DNA of 64,000 bases from Orthonyx spaldingii (Eukaryota; Chordata; Aves; Passeriformes; Orthonychidae). The notes below the pieces were generated by a model that was not told the DNA's origin, did not search any database, and worked only from the letters and a program-made list of their open reading frames with translations. A program made the position numbers and the translations under genes. Every line of letters starts with the position of its first letter. The first letter of the stretch is position 1. The stretch lies in NCBI GenBank assembly GCA_013397795.1, contig VZTJ01004192.1, forward strand, positions 2,572,649-2,636,648, written 5' to 3'. Below, one piece after another: positions 1 through 12,540 of the stretch.

Positions 1-1693
1 TTTTGACTTGCATGTCCAAAAATTGTGCACATCACAGAGGGCTGAGCAGTGGCCAGCCATCAAGGTCCTGTAGGGAGAAGTTTCTGCCTTCAGGCCCTAC
101 AGGGACAGAGTATGTTTAGAATAACTAATGCTTTCTAAAACGACATAAGAAAGTGTGTAGTCCAAGCCAGATGAAATGCATATTTATGATAATAAAATGT
201 TAAACAGTTACAAATAGCTAAAAATAATTATCTTGCATGCCACAGTAAAATTATATCTAAGACCTTCAGGACTTAAGAAGCTGTGAAGACTGGGCAGAGA
301 GAAAAAAAAAGCTTTTAATGCGACTTGCATAATATTTGATTAATTATGTTGTTTTGTTTTAGAAAGAAACTGTTTGGTGGCTTTAAATAATGTATTTGCT
401 TAATGTATTTTTTTTTTGTAAGCAGCAAATGGTGCCAGAAGTGGTAGCAGCAAAGCTTAACGATACTTTAAGTATCAGTGATTAGATCTTATCAGGATTG
501 CAGGAGTAAAGGGCCAATTTTTTTCCCCCCTGTTTTTTTTCTTGGAAGCTCAAGCCATTTCATCAGGGAGTAATTTCATAGTGCTACCCAGGTAATTGCT
601 GTCTCATTCCTTGTGCACTGGGCAAAATCACTACCTCAGTTATTTACCAGGAATGGATTTGGCAAGAGGAAGAGCATGCCTTTGTAATTTTTGTCTTTCC
701 ACTAAACAACAGACACTGAAGCAGAGAAATACATGGTCAGTGTTAGGCCAGTGTGAAAAATAAGGAATGTGACCTCTGTCTTACTTTGTCTTCTCAGCCC
801 TCCATGTTGTCTAGGACGTTGCATTAACTTTGCTATATTTTGTAGACATACAAGATTTAAAAACCTCTTGCTCTCTTAATAGTTTAAGTTATCGAGGCCT
901 CTTTGTGTTGCCATAGTGATACCTCAGTCAGTTGTTATTAAAGGTGCCCAGATGCTAAAACAATTGGAACATTTTGAACAGTGAATTCTGCTTACAGAGT
1001 CCTGATTTTAGTCCTTCCTATCTGAATTCGAATATAAAGACATCAGCTGCTGGCACAGAGCAATGGCATGAGGAATCCTCACTTCCATTTCAAGTTCTTA
1101 GGAGGAAGCATGGGAGAGGAAGCATGGCCCAGGAAACTGTGTGTTATGCTTTAAATCAACTTACTTTCAGCTTCACTGGGCAAACCCTCAGCTGAAAGGT
1201 CAGCCTGCAAGGGGCAGTGTGGAAAAAGAAGTGTCTGAGACACACATGTCCCTGAGCAGACAGTGTTCTGCTGCTGTGTGATGTTCATATGTAAAGACAG
1301 AAAACCATTCATGTGCTGCTAGTGCATGAAAAAAGTATAGCCAAACTCAGGTGCACCGTTTAATTTAGCATATTTAAAGTTAAGTCAGTACATACGTACT
1401 TTGATTAGTTTCTTTGGATATGACTGCCCTGCAGTTCAGAATAGCAAAGGCAACATGCAGCCCTCTGAGCTGGCCAGTTTAAAGGTGGTTTGTGCATTAG
1501 TGCGCTTCAGCTGCCATCACATTTCTGATTTTGATTTTTATGTAAAGCTATTATTTGCTGTTAAAGTGTTTTTAGAGCTACAGATCTTGTTATGTCATGA
1601 AGCAGACACAGTAATTTGCCAACTCTTTTTCATGTCAAAAATATTTTCCTGAGCTTTGGGAGAGATTTACAGATGAAGAAACTAGAAAATTGG
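1..1693. other. Non-coding stretch, nothing recognised
   Basis: AT-rich DNA without a supported gene. ORFs of 73 and 83 codons (974-1195, 1401-1652, + strand) have no splice signals or family resemblance I recognise and are within chance. Short A and T runs are present. Confidence 0.6.
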
Positions 1694-1971
1694 TAGGACA
1701 AGAGGTAATGTTTTTAAACTAAAAGAAGGTAAATTCAGACTGGATCTAAGGAAGAAGGTTTTTATAATGAAGGTCATTAAACACTGGAACAGGTTGTCCA
1801 GAAAAGTCATGGATTCCCCATCCCTGGGAACATTCAAGTGCTGTCAGATGGGGCTCTGAGCAACCTGGTCTAGTTGAAGGTGTCCCTGCTTATTGCAGAA
1901 AGATTGGATAAGATGGCCTTTAAAGGTCCCTTTCAACTCAAACATATTCTGTGATTTTATTTCATGATTCT
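1694..1971 (+). mobile_element. CR1 LINE, truncated 3' end
   Basis: This is the 3' untranslated tail of a CR1 non-LTR retrotransposon, the dominant LINE of birds and other sauropsids. It begins inside the element at a segment like aggacaagaggtaatg. It then follows the usual CR1 order: a block around ACTGGAACAGGTTGTCCAGA, a block around GATTCCCCATCCCTGG, the block GAGCAACCTGGTCTAG, and the end around AAAGGTCCCTTTCAACTC followed by degenerate ATTCT/GTGATT units. The copy is 5'-truncated, as most CR1 insertions are, has many substitutions and small indels, and encodes nothing. Recognition rests on remembered family structure; the left edge is uncertain by about 20 bases. Confidence 0.92.
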
Positions 1972-2521
1972 AAATATCACAGATCATTTGACAGTTCTTC
2001 AGACTCTTAAGATAAAGTCACATTTTTTCTGGTAAATGCCTGAATGAGCCTGTGTAATGAGTCTCTTCAATATTCTGTCTGTGCCAAAGCTGTTTCACTT
2101 GTACCTTGCAACTGTACTTACCTGAGCAAGATTCTCATGCATGAGTTCAAATACATGAGAAAGCTTCTTGGAGTTACAGTGACTACCTGGGTGCTTGCTG
2201 TTGGGAAACAGGGTGGTGAGGGGGAGAATTACAGCTCTAATGCCATTCTGTACAGCACTGTTTAGTACAGATGCTAACCCAGGACTTTGGTACAGAGGCA
2301 GATTGGAATCTAGGAAGATTTTCGTGCATATATAATCTAAATTTATTAGCTGCAGTAAGCATATTCCAAAATTTAGGAGCTTTTTTTTCCTCTCTCAGAG
2401 TTTGAAGTAGTAAAAATATGGTTGCTACATCACAAGGCTGGTAATCCTTTTTGACTCTTGTAGTCTTGCCTAATTTCTTTCACAAGAAGTTCAAACCAAG
2501 CTGATTATGTATTATTCTTAA
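1972..2521. other. Non-coding stretch, nothing recognised
   Basis: Unique-looking AT-rich DNA. A 73-codon + strand ORF (2044-2265) has no support. If the minus-strand terminal exon at 2894-3160 is real, transcription would end near the right edge of this stretch. Confidence 0.5.
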
Positions 2522-2527
2522 TTTATT
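2522..2527 (-). promoter_or_regulatory. Candidate polyadenylation signal AATAAA
   Basis: A canonical AATAAA hexamer on the minus strand, about 370 bases downstream of the stop codon of the candidate terminal exon at 2894-3160. That spacing is ordinary for a vertebrate 3' UTR. AATAAA is common by chance in AT-rich DNA, so the call depends wholly on the exon being real. Confidence 0.2.
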
Positions 2528-2893
2528 CAGTTGTGGATTTTGTTTTCTTTCTTTTTTTGCATTTTTGATAAATCCCAGGAAAGATTTTTTTCCCCTTGAA
2601 GCAACAGTGTTGTTACTTTACCTCTGTACTTTTTGGTGCCTCTGTTATGATCCTGTTATTGAGAGATACCTCTGCCCAAATTAAGGTGTAAACGAGGGAT
2701 TGAGGTGATACCAGCAATATGTGTACAAGCAGTTGCTACCCCCACAGTTTGCCACAATGGGAACCCTTGTCTGAATGCATTACCCAGGCCTGGAGCCAGG
2801 CCACCCTGCCACTCCATCCTGTGCTGATCTCATGGTAAAGGCTGTCTGTAGTCTTAAAATCACATTTGCCTGTCTCAAACACCGTTGAAGTCC

Positions 2894-3160
2894 TTACAGC
2901 TCCTCAGTGGTGACGTGATACGTGGTCTCCAATGCAGCCAGGTTGTCAGGCGGTGGTGCCCACTGCACGATTCCTGCCTGCTCTGACAGCCCTTTCAAAG
3001 AGGCATCTTCCAGTAATGTGAAAAAGGAATGTTTTTCACACTTGTTTGGGAAACTGGATAAAAGATGATTGCTTCGGTTTTGGGATGATTGGGACAATGG
3101 GCTGTGGAAATACGTGTCACTCTGGGTAACACAGAGAGAATAGGGATGCCCAGTGTTGCT
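2894..3160 (-). CDS. Candidate 3'-terminal coding exon, unknown gene
   Basis: On the minus strand a splice-acceptor-like TTGTCATTTCAG ends at 3161 and is followed by 88 open codons to a TAA at 2896-2894. The predicted residues begin SNTGHPYSLC and end TTYHVTTEEL. The composition is Ser/Pro/Asn-rich, then acidic, like a disordered C-terminal tail. Six CpGs lie in about 240 bases, more than in the flanks, as expected of constrained sequence in a CpG-depleted genome. The same frame stays open back to about 3243, so an acceptor further upstream (for example TTTTTTAG ending near 3208) is also possible. An AATAAA follows at 2527-2522. I do not recognise the protein and see no domain. An ORF of this length can occur by chance here. 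Confidence 0.25.
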   Translation of the reverse strand, partial: SNTGHPYSLCVTQSDTYFHSPLSQSSQNRSNHLLSSFPNKCEKHSFFTLLEDASLKGLSEQAGIVQWAPPPDNLAALETTYHVTTEEL

Positions 3161-3240
3161 CTGAAATGACAATATTTTGAAAGCTCTGGTTCCAGCTCAG
3201 CTAAAAAACCTGAGACATCAGCGGGATTGCAGTGTACTCT

Positions 3241-4180
3241 CCACCATTACATTTTGGTGATAACAGGTAGGAGAGGTAGAATTTATATCCATTTCTTTAA
3301 AGCAGATGCTTTGAAATTGAGTAAACATAAGCAATGTGTTTATGCTGTCAGTGGTCTACCTTTACATTCTTTTATCTATTTTGCTAGTTAGTCTTTAAGC
3401 TCTATTTAGCGACTTCAAGGGGAACTGAAAATTTCTGTTTTCTGTGTTGTCTGTCACATGGTCTCCTTGTACGTCCTGCATTGCTTTTTGCACATAATGG
3501 GAAAAGAAGTTATTTTGATGTACTCATGTCTCCTTTGAAATGGGAAACTTTTCAGAAAATAGTAAAAATACAGTACGTACACTTTTTTTATTGTCTGCTA
3601 ACTACTTTAAACTCCTACCTGACATTGCCTCTTGTCTGGGCAGCTCAAATTGCTAACTTCTTTCTTCTTGCTTTGAAGAAAAACAAAACCATAAACCAGA
3701 CTCTGTTGTTTCTATTTTTTCCCTGTGTCCAGCCACTGCAGAAATGAGAATGGTTTTGTAAAATCAGTTCTAGTGTAAGTAACAGTTGTGCAAAGGAAAT
3801 ACAGTTGCACTGCAAAGTTAATATAGAAGAAATTTTATATCTGGTTATAGAATGGGAACATCATTAGTACTCACATTTCTTCTTAGTCACTGCACCCATC
3901 AATTTATAGGAGAGTTTGACAGGAAAGCAATCTACATATATAATTTAAGTATCTTAGGCAATTGTTTGCAGCCAAGGAATTAAGCAGTTCTGTACACCTT
4001 AATTTGATCACGAGTTGCAAATGTTGAATAAAATGTTTTTTGAGAGCCACTAACTAATTGCAGTTACTGTACTTAATATTTTCAATATTTTGTAGTTCAT
4101 CTCCTGTCTTTTTTCCTGTGTGGTGGTGAATAATGCAGGAGGCAGAGGAATGATGACAATTTTCTTGTGAAGGAAAGGTG
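3241..4180. other. Non-coding stretch, nothing recognised
   Basis: AT-rich sequence with T-rich tracts. An 88-codon + strand ORF (3481-3747) is rich in Phe, Leu and Lys from A/T tracts and looks like chance. If the flanking minus-strand exon candidates belong together this would be an intron of about 1 kb. Confidence 0.5.
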
Positions 4181-4510
4181 TTACGTAGGTTTTATCCATA
4201 GCCCTACCAAGGAAGCTTTGATCCTTTGCAAGTATAGTCTCTGTCTGGAAAGCTTTCTCTTTCCTATGAGAAGAGATTTGGTTTCTAATGCACCATCAGC
4301 TATGAGTGCTTCAATCATTTCCCTCAAAGTATTGCTAATGTGACTGAACTCAACTCGATGAAATAGGGATGGAATGTTAAGCAAGTGCTTAATGAGATCA
4401 CTTTGAATCAAGGTGTGAAGGGTCAAGAAAAGTGCAGCATTTTCTAGTTCAGATAATTGCGACTTCAAAATAAGATGAGGGCATTGTATGATTGTGTAGC
4501 TACTCTTCAT
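4181..4510 (-). other. Minus-strand ORF, possible exon, unknown
   Basis: An open frame of 109 codons starts with a true ATG (4510-4508), with an in-frame TGA three codons upstream. The middle of the product is Leu/Ile-rich with amphipathic spacing (for example ENAALFLTLHTLIQSDLIKH, then HISNTLREMIEALIADGALE), which would fit alpha-helical repeats. A pyrimidine tract followed by an AG lies just upstream (…GAAGAGTAG), and TTG|GTAGGG near the 3' end could be a weak donor. That donor is phase 0, which fits the AGC start of the exon at 3160. No family is recognised and CpG content is ordinary. Chance is the leading alternative, since about a dozen ORFs this long are expected in a window of this size. 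Confidence 0.12.
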
Positions 4511-5532
4511 TAAGGTTCAGGAAATAAAAATGTGTAGGGATAATACAACTTTGCTGATGATGTTTCTGAGCACTAAATGGTGAAAATTTGGATAGAACTT
4601 CTGGAGTCATAGTAGTTACTGTAATTTACACTGGCAGGGAGTGTGGCCAAAGCTGACTTGAAGTATTGAACTGCACAAACAAAGGATAATGCAGTTATAG
4701 TAATCTGGAATACAAATTTCCCCTGCTTCAATAGCAAGGGGAAACATAACTACATCTACAACTACAGTCTCTTAACTAGATCTGAAGTCGTCATGAGAAA
4801 AACATTGTCACCAAATCACAGAGACATTTAGAAAACAGATTTCATTTAGCCTGAATCAAGATCACTTTGTTCCATTCACATCTGTAGAATTCTATACCTT
4901 TATGATATCATAGTGTCATTCTGTCAACCTAAAAAGAATGTCCTTTGGACTAAGATTATCAAGTTGTTTATCAGACCTGAGAAGATTCTTTAATTTCTAA
5001 TTTAAATTTAAATCTGTGCATTCCCATGCATTCTTCTTTTCTTTGTTCTCTATGAATCATCATGTTCTCTGCTGAGCACTTCTGCAACAGAGGAAGCTTT
5101 AATTATATGATTTGCTTGTCCTTCATGTCCATAAATTTCCCCAAAAGAAATAGATCAAGATAAGTAATTCTGCACTATTTATTTAGAGAGCTTATTTGAA
5201 AATATGCCTTTGCTACATATATATATGAGCAGGTGCTTAAGATAGACTTGGTTCCAGAGTGCAAATTTTATCCTATATGTACTGTAGTGTCTAGAAGTGT
5301 ATGCTTTATTTACATAACTGAGAATTACAGATCAGACCACCAGTATCAACTTAATTCCAAAGTGGCAGTCTCACACTTGGCAACCAAGAACTCTTCTAAA
5401 CCGATGGCCTTGAGTAAGCATTTCAAAATATTCTTGGCGTGTATGTTTTAATTAGAGCAATGAACTATAAGACACAGTTTTGAATTTTAATTTTGTGCTG
5501 AGATTTTTGCTGTGTGATGAAATAGAAATAAT
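4511..5532. other. Non-coding stretch, nothing recognised
   Basis: AT-rich DNA with no repeat family, splice-flanked ORF or RNA gene that I can support. Confidence 0.6.
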
Positions 5533-5553
5533 TATATATATATATATATATAT
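5533..5553. repeat. (TA)n microsatellite
   Basis: An uninterrupted run of about ten TA units. Ordinary dinucleotide microsatellite, possibly polymorphic in length; no function inferred. Confidence 0.95.
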
Positions 5554-8500
5554 CAAAACTCCTTGTAGTTGAAGTAAATAAAATTTTACCTGATTCAGTC
5601 AGCTTTGAAGAGGATGGTTACTATAGGTAATGCAGGCAGAGATGTTTGAGACAGGCTTAGGCAATTGAAAATCAATTATTTTATCTGGAGATCGCCATCT
5701 GAAGATCTGCTGTTCTAAGTTGTAGCTTGGAGTCACTTAGAGCATTCATTATGCTAATAAAATTACAGAATTTTCCATTATCTTATGTGGCAGCTGCCTA
5801 AGCCCTGAAGAGCACACCCATGGTCTGCTGGGGTGACTGCAAAGTCACTCAGGCACAGTGTTCTTTAGAGGCATGGTTACAGCTGGGCATGTGGAAAATT
5901 ACTCACTCATTGACTTTGGATTTAAAAGAAAAAACAAACTTCATTTTCATCCAGACTCAATTCGTGTCCAACGTAGACACTCAGAACAAGTGTTGTTACG
6001 CCCTCAGTTTCATGTATTAAAGGAGACCTACAGTTTTTATTTACCAGGTGCTTATTCAAGGGGCTGAAGGTACTTGATTTTGGGACAGCACAAAGAATCC
6101 TCAAAATAATGGTCTTACTATCTGAACGTTTCTTTCATTTCAAAAAAATCAGTGTTTGGGTGGTCTGAGTGTAAAGTTAGATCATATACCAGTTGTTGAA
6201 TTTGTATTTCAATAATCAGTTCTTGCAGCATCCTGCATTGGTGGGGAAAGCAATGTTAGATCCCATTGTTAACCTCGATGCCTGGTGTTGGCCGATGAGA
6301 ATTTACAGTTGCTGTGAAGCTTCACCGAAGGAAGATTTTAAAGTACAGAAGATTTGAGAGCAAACCCATTTCACTCAAATGGAGAGAATGAGAGAAGTGC
6401 TAGCTGTGCCCACTTTATTCCTTTTTCTTGTACTTCCAAAATCCTGAAAGTATACAGAAATTATTTTGCTGTAAAATCGGGTCAAACATAGTTGTTAAAC
6501 TTCTTTAACTCCAGCTTTCACTAACTTAAGTGGAAGTGCTTAGCCTTAGGAACCACTCCAGAAGCAGAATTATACTTTCTGGTCTGTGAAAGCATAGGCT
6601 GTGGCTAAACTGTAAATGAAGTTCTGTTTGAGACACAGCCAGAGGTTGTATTTTATCATCTCACAAGGAAATTAAGGCAGGTTTGGGTCTGTACCTTTGT
6701 GCAGCAGAAACATCAGTCTGGGGTAGCATTATCTAAGTGCTGAAGAGATGAGGGTGGGGTGGTGGGGGAGGAGGCACCAGGGGATCATTTGTTTTTTAAT
6801 TTAGAAGACTGTGGTGTTTGTATTAAAGTACAACCTCAGTTCTTACAAATTAGATTTCAAAACATAATTGCAGCATCAAGTGTAAAAATTAATCAACTAT
6901 GTTATTACTTGTGAACAATTAAAGCATCATAAAATGAAAAATATGAAGGAAATACACTTATACATGTAATGGTAGGGTTGCAAAGAACTTTATTTGGTTA
7001 GACAAATGTATTGTAGATTAAAAGTAAAAAAAACCAGTTCAAGTACATAGCAGAAATATATTTGTGTCACTTTCACAGTAATTTAATAATATCTCTGAAG
7101 CATAACAAAGAACAGCATTTCTTAGAAATTCCTTACTGTCATTGGAACTTGGGCAAAGGAGGGATGTCACAGAAAAACTAGGTAGATTTGCATTTATAAT
7201 TGCATGGTGTAGCTACTGGACTATTGTGCTGTGCTGTTTTATAGCTCATTGTATGATTCCAGTGAAAGCATTATCAGGTATTCTTTTGAATCTGAAGGGT
7301 GAAAAATAATGGCATTGTTGTGGTGGTATTATTGGCTTATTGAGGGGTTTTCTAAACCAGGTCTTTTGCAGAACATTTCTGAAAACCATCATCCTGTGCA
7401 GTGGCTATATTAGAGTTAGCTTTGTTGGAAAATACACTGCTCTTGAGTTGTATTATTATGACTTAATTAGGAATACCACTGAAGTAGATGTAAGTTCAAG
7501 CAGCGTACTGCTTAAAAATATATAGAGTGCTTCATGGTGCTTAAAGTTGAGAAATTACCTGCACCATAGAGGGGAATGAATTATGTGAAAAAAATATCCA
7601 TACCTGCGTCCTATGTTTCACATACTGTCAGGAGGAGTTCACTTTTTGTTTAGCACAACTGAATGTGGAGGGATGTTCCAGAAGTGTGCGTAATCTAAAT
7701 ATTTGTATTTCTAAGAGCAAGATTTGGTCTGTTTTGCAGAGTAAAAAAGAGATATTAGAGAAGGACAGAAATAATTTCAAGAACAATCTCCTTATCCCCA
7801 CCTCTAGTTTGTTTTGTTCTTATTTATTTTTTCCTGAAGGTAGCAAAGAAATAGAGGCAATATTCTTCTTTCTCTTCCATGTACATTTTTCAGTGTATCT
7901 GTGAACAGCCCTGGGAGCAGTAATTTTAATAACCTATCAAAATCTGTGTTTGCAGTGAGTATTGAATACGTTATTTTTAGTTGCATGGATTTACTGATAG
8001 CAGAGGTGGAGGACTATAGCTAAAACAGAAGTGGTGGACTGTTCTTTCTTTATCTCCTCTTTATGCTCCTGGATTTTTGCAGTCAATACACTGGCTGCAT
8101 TGGCCAACATATGGGATATATAAAACACCTACAGCATAAAAAACCCAACGAAAAGCAAGATGGGAAATGGGGAGGTGGGAAGCAGTGAAATAAAGGCAAA
8201 AAGACTGCATCATCACACCAGGACACATGCATTGTTGGTGCAGTTGGATTGAGACATAAATTTGAAATTATATTGCAGTAAAGTTAAGCTGTAAAGACAA
8301 AATATTGTACCAAATAAGAGTGAATTTAAAAGAGCCAAATGCTGCAAAAACTATTTGTTTTTTTTGTACAGTTACAAAGTGAGTACAAATGTAAGTTCTT
8401 CCTCCTGTGCTCCAGGAGCAGGATTAAGCTCTGGTGTGCTGACATCAACTGGCCCAGCTGCTTTTTATTAATAATAGCTGCAGTAGCCACCATCTAAAAA

Positions 8501-10131
8501 GATGTTTGTGAGGGAAGAATATTTTTTGGTTTTCTTTTCCTGCGCTGAAGCTCTAAGTATTTCATGTGCTTCCAGGTCCATTTGCTAGTTGTTTGTGGAT
8601 GTGGTAGGTTTTCACTCCAATTTTTTTGGTTTTGGTTTTAATCCTGTCTTTATCATTACGTAAAGGAGTACTATGTAGCTTTTCTTGCACATCAAAAATA
8701 TTTGCTGCTGCTACATTGATTAAATGTGTAACAGTATGTATTGCAGATCCATCCACCTAATATTAGTAATAATCCAGATTTAGAGCTTCCATCGCAGCAG
8801 CCCACAACATTGACTTGTGTACAGCTTTAATAAATGTCTTCAAAAAATGGCAGCAGGGGAAGAAAAAGAGGCCAATGCTTTCATCATAAGTGTGATATGG
8901 TGTCTTCAAACGCAAGTAGATATACATCAAAATAGGATAGGTTACAACCCCTTTTTCCTCCCAGATCAGCTGTGTTTATATGTTCAGGGCATCCATCTCC
9001 CTAATCCCAAAAGGATTCCTGGGATGAGCAATACAATTTGGAGGAGGGAAATATAGGTAGGAGGTTACTAGGAGTGAGCTATTGGGAAAAATCAGGGGAA
9101 GCACAGGTGGGGAGAAAAGTGAGGTAGCTTTGAGATGAACTTTCCCGTGTCTTAATTAGTCATGCTTATAAACTATACTCTTGATAAAACTCTTCATCCA
9201 TCTATCTGTTTGCTCATTTGTTTATGCAGAAAGCCTATAGGGTAATCATCCAAAAAATATGGTAATGTTCCTCTAATTTTTGTACTGATCTACTGCTCCA
9301 TCCCCAACCCTGTATTCAAACTGTTTAATACTGATTTTTCAGTATTCCAGATTTTGGAGCATTCCAGCCTCACTTCCAGTCACCTTGTTATTCTGTCCTT
9401 TTGAAAAATCCACATATTTACATACAATTTTAAAATGTGCCCAGGTTGCTGCTTTAGAAGATATAAAGTTGAACAGGACTCATCTCTCCTGACAGCCATA
9501 AGTGCAAAGTGACAAGAGACCTCAAGTCAGAGCCACAGAACAACCTGGAATAAACATTGTGAGAACCAAGAATGAAAACCAGTATTTTATTTTAAAATAC
9601 TTTTCTTGGTGTTTTCATTGTGTCAGTCTTAAAGGTCACATGCACACACTTTAAAGGCAGAGCTGGAGAAACAGAATTCCTTTTTGACAGATGAACTAAA
9701 TGGAAAAATAATGCCAGATTCTTTTGTCCTACAACAGCCCCCTATTAATAGGGCTGCGTTTTGGGCCTTATTTTTGTAATCCCTTTTAAAACTTAATCTA
9801 AGATTGCAATATTATTTTTCTATTCCTTATCTTGACCTCTTTAAATGGAAGTGATTGATACTTTTGATTGGAAAAATTTAGATGTTCTAGATAAATGTTT
9901 TCAGATATACAATCTAGATAAACATTGCTATATTGATTATTTGTTGTCAGTTCTGACAGAGTGTGCCTCAGCACTCTAAAATAGGTAAATGAAGACCTCC
10001 TCGTCTTCTTGTCCAAGGAACAGTGCACTCTATTTGGGATAATTAACGGACGAGATAGAAAATAACATTTATGGACCAGTGAGAAAGCACAGGTGTTAAG
10101 AAGTAGGTTTACCGCTGGGTGACCGCTACAT
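5554..10131. other. Non-coding stretch, nothing recognised
   Basis: About 4.6 kb of AT-rich sequence without recognisable repeats. Minus-strand ORFs at 8562-8756 and 9798-10028 were examined for splice sites. The second has an AG acceptor-like site just upstream (CCCAAATAG) but no convincing donor. Both are treated as chance. Confidence 0.5.
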
Positions 10132-10151
10132 TCTATGAAAGCGTTTCAACG
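10132..10151 (+). repeat. 20-base direct repeat, copy 1
   Basis: The sequence tctatgaaagcgtttcaacg occurs here and, base for base, at 10942-10961. It contains two CpGs and a near-palindromic core GAAAGCGTTTC. The bases on either side differ between copies, so this is not part of a longer visible duplication. No known repeat family is recognised. Confidence 0.9.
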
Positions 10152-10941
10152 CTGTGCTGGTGTTGTGGGAACAAATATACATAAAGCTAGTGTTTGGTAT
10201 CAGATGGAGTTGAAATGGAACAATGCAAGAAAGGTGTGTAATAGTAGTAACAAATACTGTCTGCAAGTTCTCTGCTCGTAACTATGATGTAGATTAAAGT
10301 CAGAGAATAAATGCAGTGCTGGTACACACCAGATTATTTAAGAAAACTTAGGGAGGAGAATCATCATTCTTCATTTATTCTCCCAGAAATGACTTCAGTT
10401 TTTTGAAGATGTCACCTAAAACCAGGAATACATTCACAGGGCTTGAAATTCAGTCCAGATATGTAATAGGAATGAATCACAAAGCTGAGCCATAGTTTAA
10501 AAAGGAGTCATATCCCTCTTCAGGTAGGGAATTTGATATGAGCTCTAGCAAGGCTTGTTTTTCCTCATGTTTAAAGTTCAAGTTACTAAAATTCACCTGT
10601 TCAAAACAGTATTTGATGCTTCCAGCTTTGTGCTATCTATATTCTTCTTCCTGAATTATTTTATTAATGTAGTACTACATATTAAAATGTAGTAAATGCT
10701 TTAAATTTCAAATTATAGAAAGCAAACCTGAATTTATAATGAATGCCTGATAGACTTCAGGGAATCCATAATTTAGATGGCAAACGAACACACTGATTCT
10801 AGCTACAAAAACAGATTATATTTGAAAAGGCAACAATTAAATACAAAGAATGGTTTTGGTTACTATGGGAACAGTTAAAGAAAGGTTTTTCAGCATTGCA
10901 AGCCATTGTGTATATACAAGAGAAATGAAGTTCTTAGTGAA
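10152..10941. other. Spacer between the two 20-base repeats
   Basis: About 790 bases of AT-rich sequence with no supported gene or repeat. It shows no terminal inverted repeats or target-site duplications that would make the pair the ends of a transposon. Confidence 0.5.
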
Positions 10942-10961
10942 TCTATGAAAGCGTTTCAACG
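10942..10961 (+). repeat. 20-base direct repeat, copy 2
   Basis: Second exact copy of the element at 10132-10151, in the same orientation and 810 bases downstream. It is embedded in AT-rich sequence in which CpG is otherwise rare. Confidence 0.9.
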
Positions 10962-12540
10962 AAAAGGCTAAATAATGAGAAATATTTAAAGAAAAGGCTT
11001 TTAAATATATCTATGTAATATGTTGGTGGTTTTATATTCTCTCTTCCTGCTTTCCTCCCATTTTTCTGCCACTAATTTTTGGAATTAGAGGTTTTTTGAC
11101 TTGTGTAGCTAAAAGTGCTTTGCAAAGAGGATTAGTGAATGAAAGAGCAATGTGGATGAGTTATTTTACTTCTGGGTTTGTTTATAAGAGATCTAATCCT
11201 ATCTCATAAATTTGCTTAGATGAAGGCATTTGTACTATAGATTCACACTTTCTCTCACATACTTTTCTATTTATTCTCATAACCTGGAAATAATGAAGAC
11301 ACAAGTTAGAGTCAGAAGAAGTGGGGAAAATTACCAAGTTGTATTTCACTAAAGCTTAAGTGCTTTCAAATAGAGTTGCACAGTCACACTGTGGATGCTG
11401 TACTTAATATTATTGCTAAGTCAGGTGCTAACCTTTTTTTTTTTAACTTTAATAATTATCATAATTTCCTTAATTTTTTATATTTGTTAAAATATAATAA
11501 AGTAAAACATCAAACAGGTGCTAATTACAGCATTAACTTTGCTGTAGACCAAATCTTAGAAGTATTGGAAACATCTTTTATACTTGATCTAAATCAGAGA
11601 TTTTGTTTATCTATTGAGGATGCTTTAAAAGCTTCATCATCAGGAATGCGTAGTACTGTGTGGAAACTGGCACAATCTGCAAGACTTGGGATCATCTGAA
11701 ATGTAGTCCCTTGGAATAAAAAAAAAGGAATGAGCACATGTATTTTCATTATATGACAATGAATTTAAAGTGGAGAAGGTTCTTTGATTTCTTTTAAAAG
11801 AAATAAACTGTCTGAAAAGTGTGTTATCAGCTATTATTTAAATATATATTAAACAATACTGTGCTATTTCTGTGTACCTTTCAAACTTCAAATGTGGGAA
11901 TGTGCTGATGTTGAACTACAATCCAGTAGTTACGTAAATTACACAAAATTTGTCATCTCATTTTCTGTGCTTGCTTGTGAGGTGAGTGCCTACCTTGTGA
12001 TGCTAAGTACCATATAGCTGATTTATTTTTAATACTGAAGCAGGAGCTGAGAATATTTTGAGAAAAACATGTTTAGGGGCACTAAGGAGATACATTTAAA
12101 AGTCTCAACTCTGGTTTGGATGCAATATTTAATATGAGATTGATAAGCAGCGTTTTCCGCAGTTGTATATATCTATAAAAAAAGACTCTATATTGTTGCA
12201 GTAAGTCCTTCTGTATCCTTATTGAGAGACTGGGGATTAACTGACAGATGCGTGTACAGTCACAAGTGAGGGGAAAGTCTCTAGATGTAGACTCATTTTT
12301 GCATGTTTGGGACCCTTATTGTGCCTTCATAAGCAGGTCTTGTTTTCTTACAAGTCACCATTAAAAAGCAAGGAAGTGTTTTATGTCTCGCAACCACATT
12401 TTATTTATAATTTGAAACCTTTTGGATTCTGCATTTTGGGGAAAAGAAAACACATCTCTTCATAACTGATTTTCACTTTCACCCACGTTCATTTGTTTAG
12501 ATCATTTAATAACCTCTAACTTCAAGTTGTTGTCAGGAAC
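10962..12540. other. Non-coding stretch, nothing recognised
   Basis: AT-rich sequence with poly-T and poly-A tracts near 11433-11444 and 11719. A 107-codon + strand ORF (11376-11699) runs through a T tract (Phe-rich) and has no supporting signal. Confidence 0.55.

Noticed and set aside
8562..8756. 64-codon minus-strand ORF of balanced composition
   Set aside because: No acceptor or donor at usable positions and no recognised family.
9798..10028. 76-codon minus-strand ORF with an upstream AG
   Set aside because: Starts at GTG, has no convincing donor, and its phase does not fit the neighbouring exon candidates.
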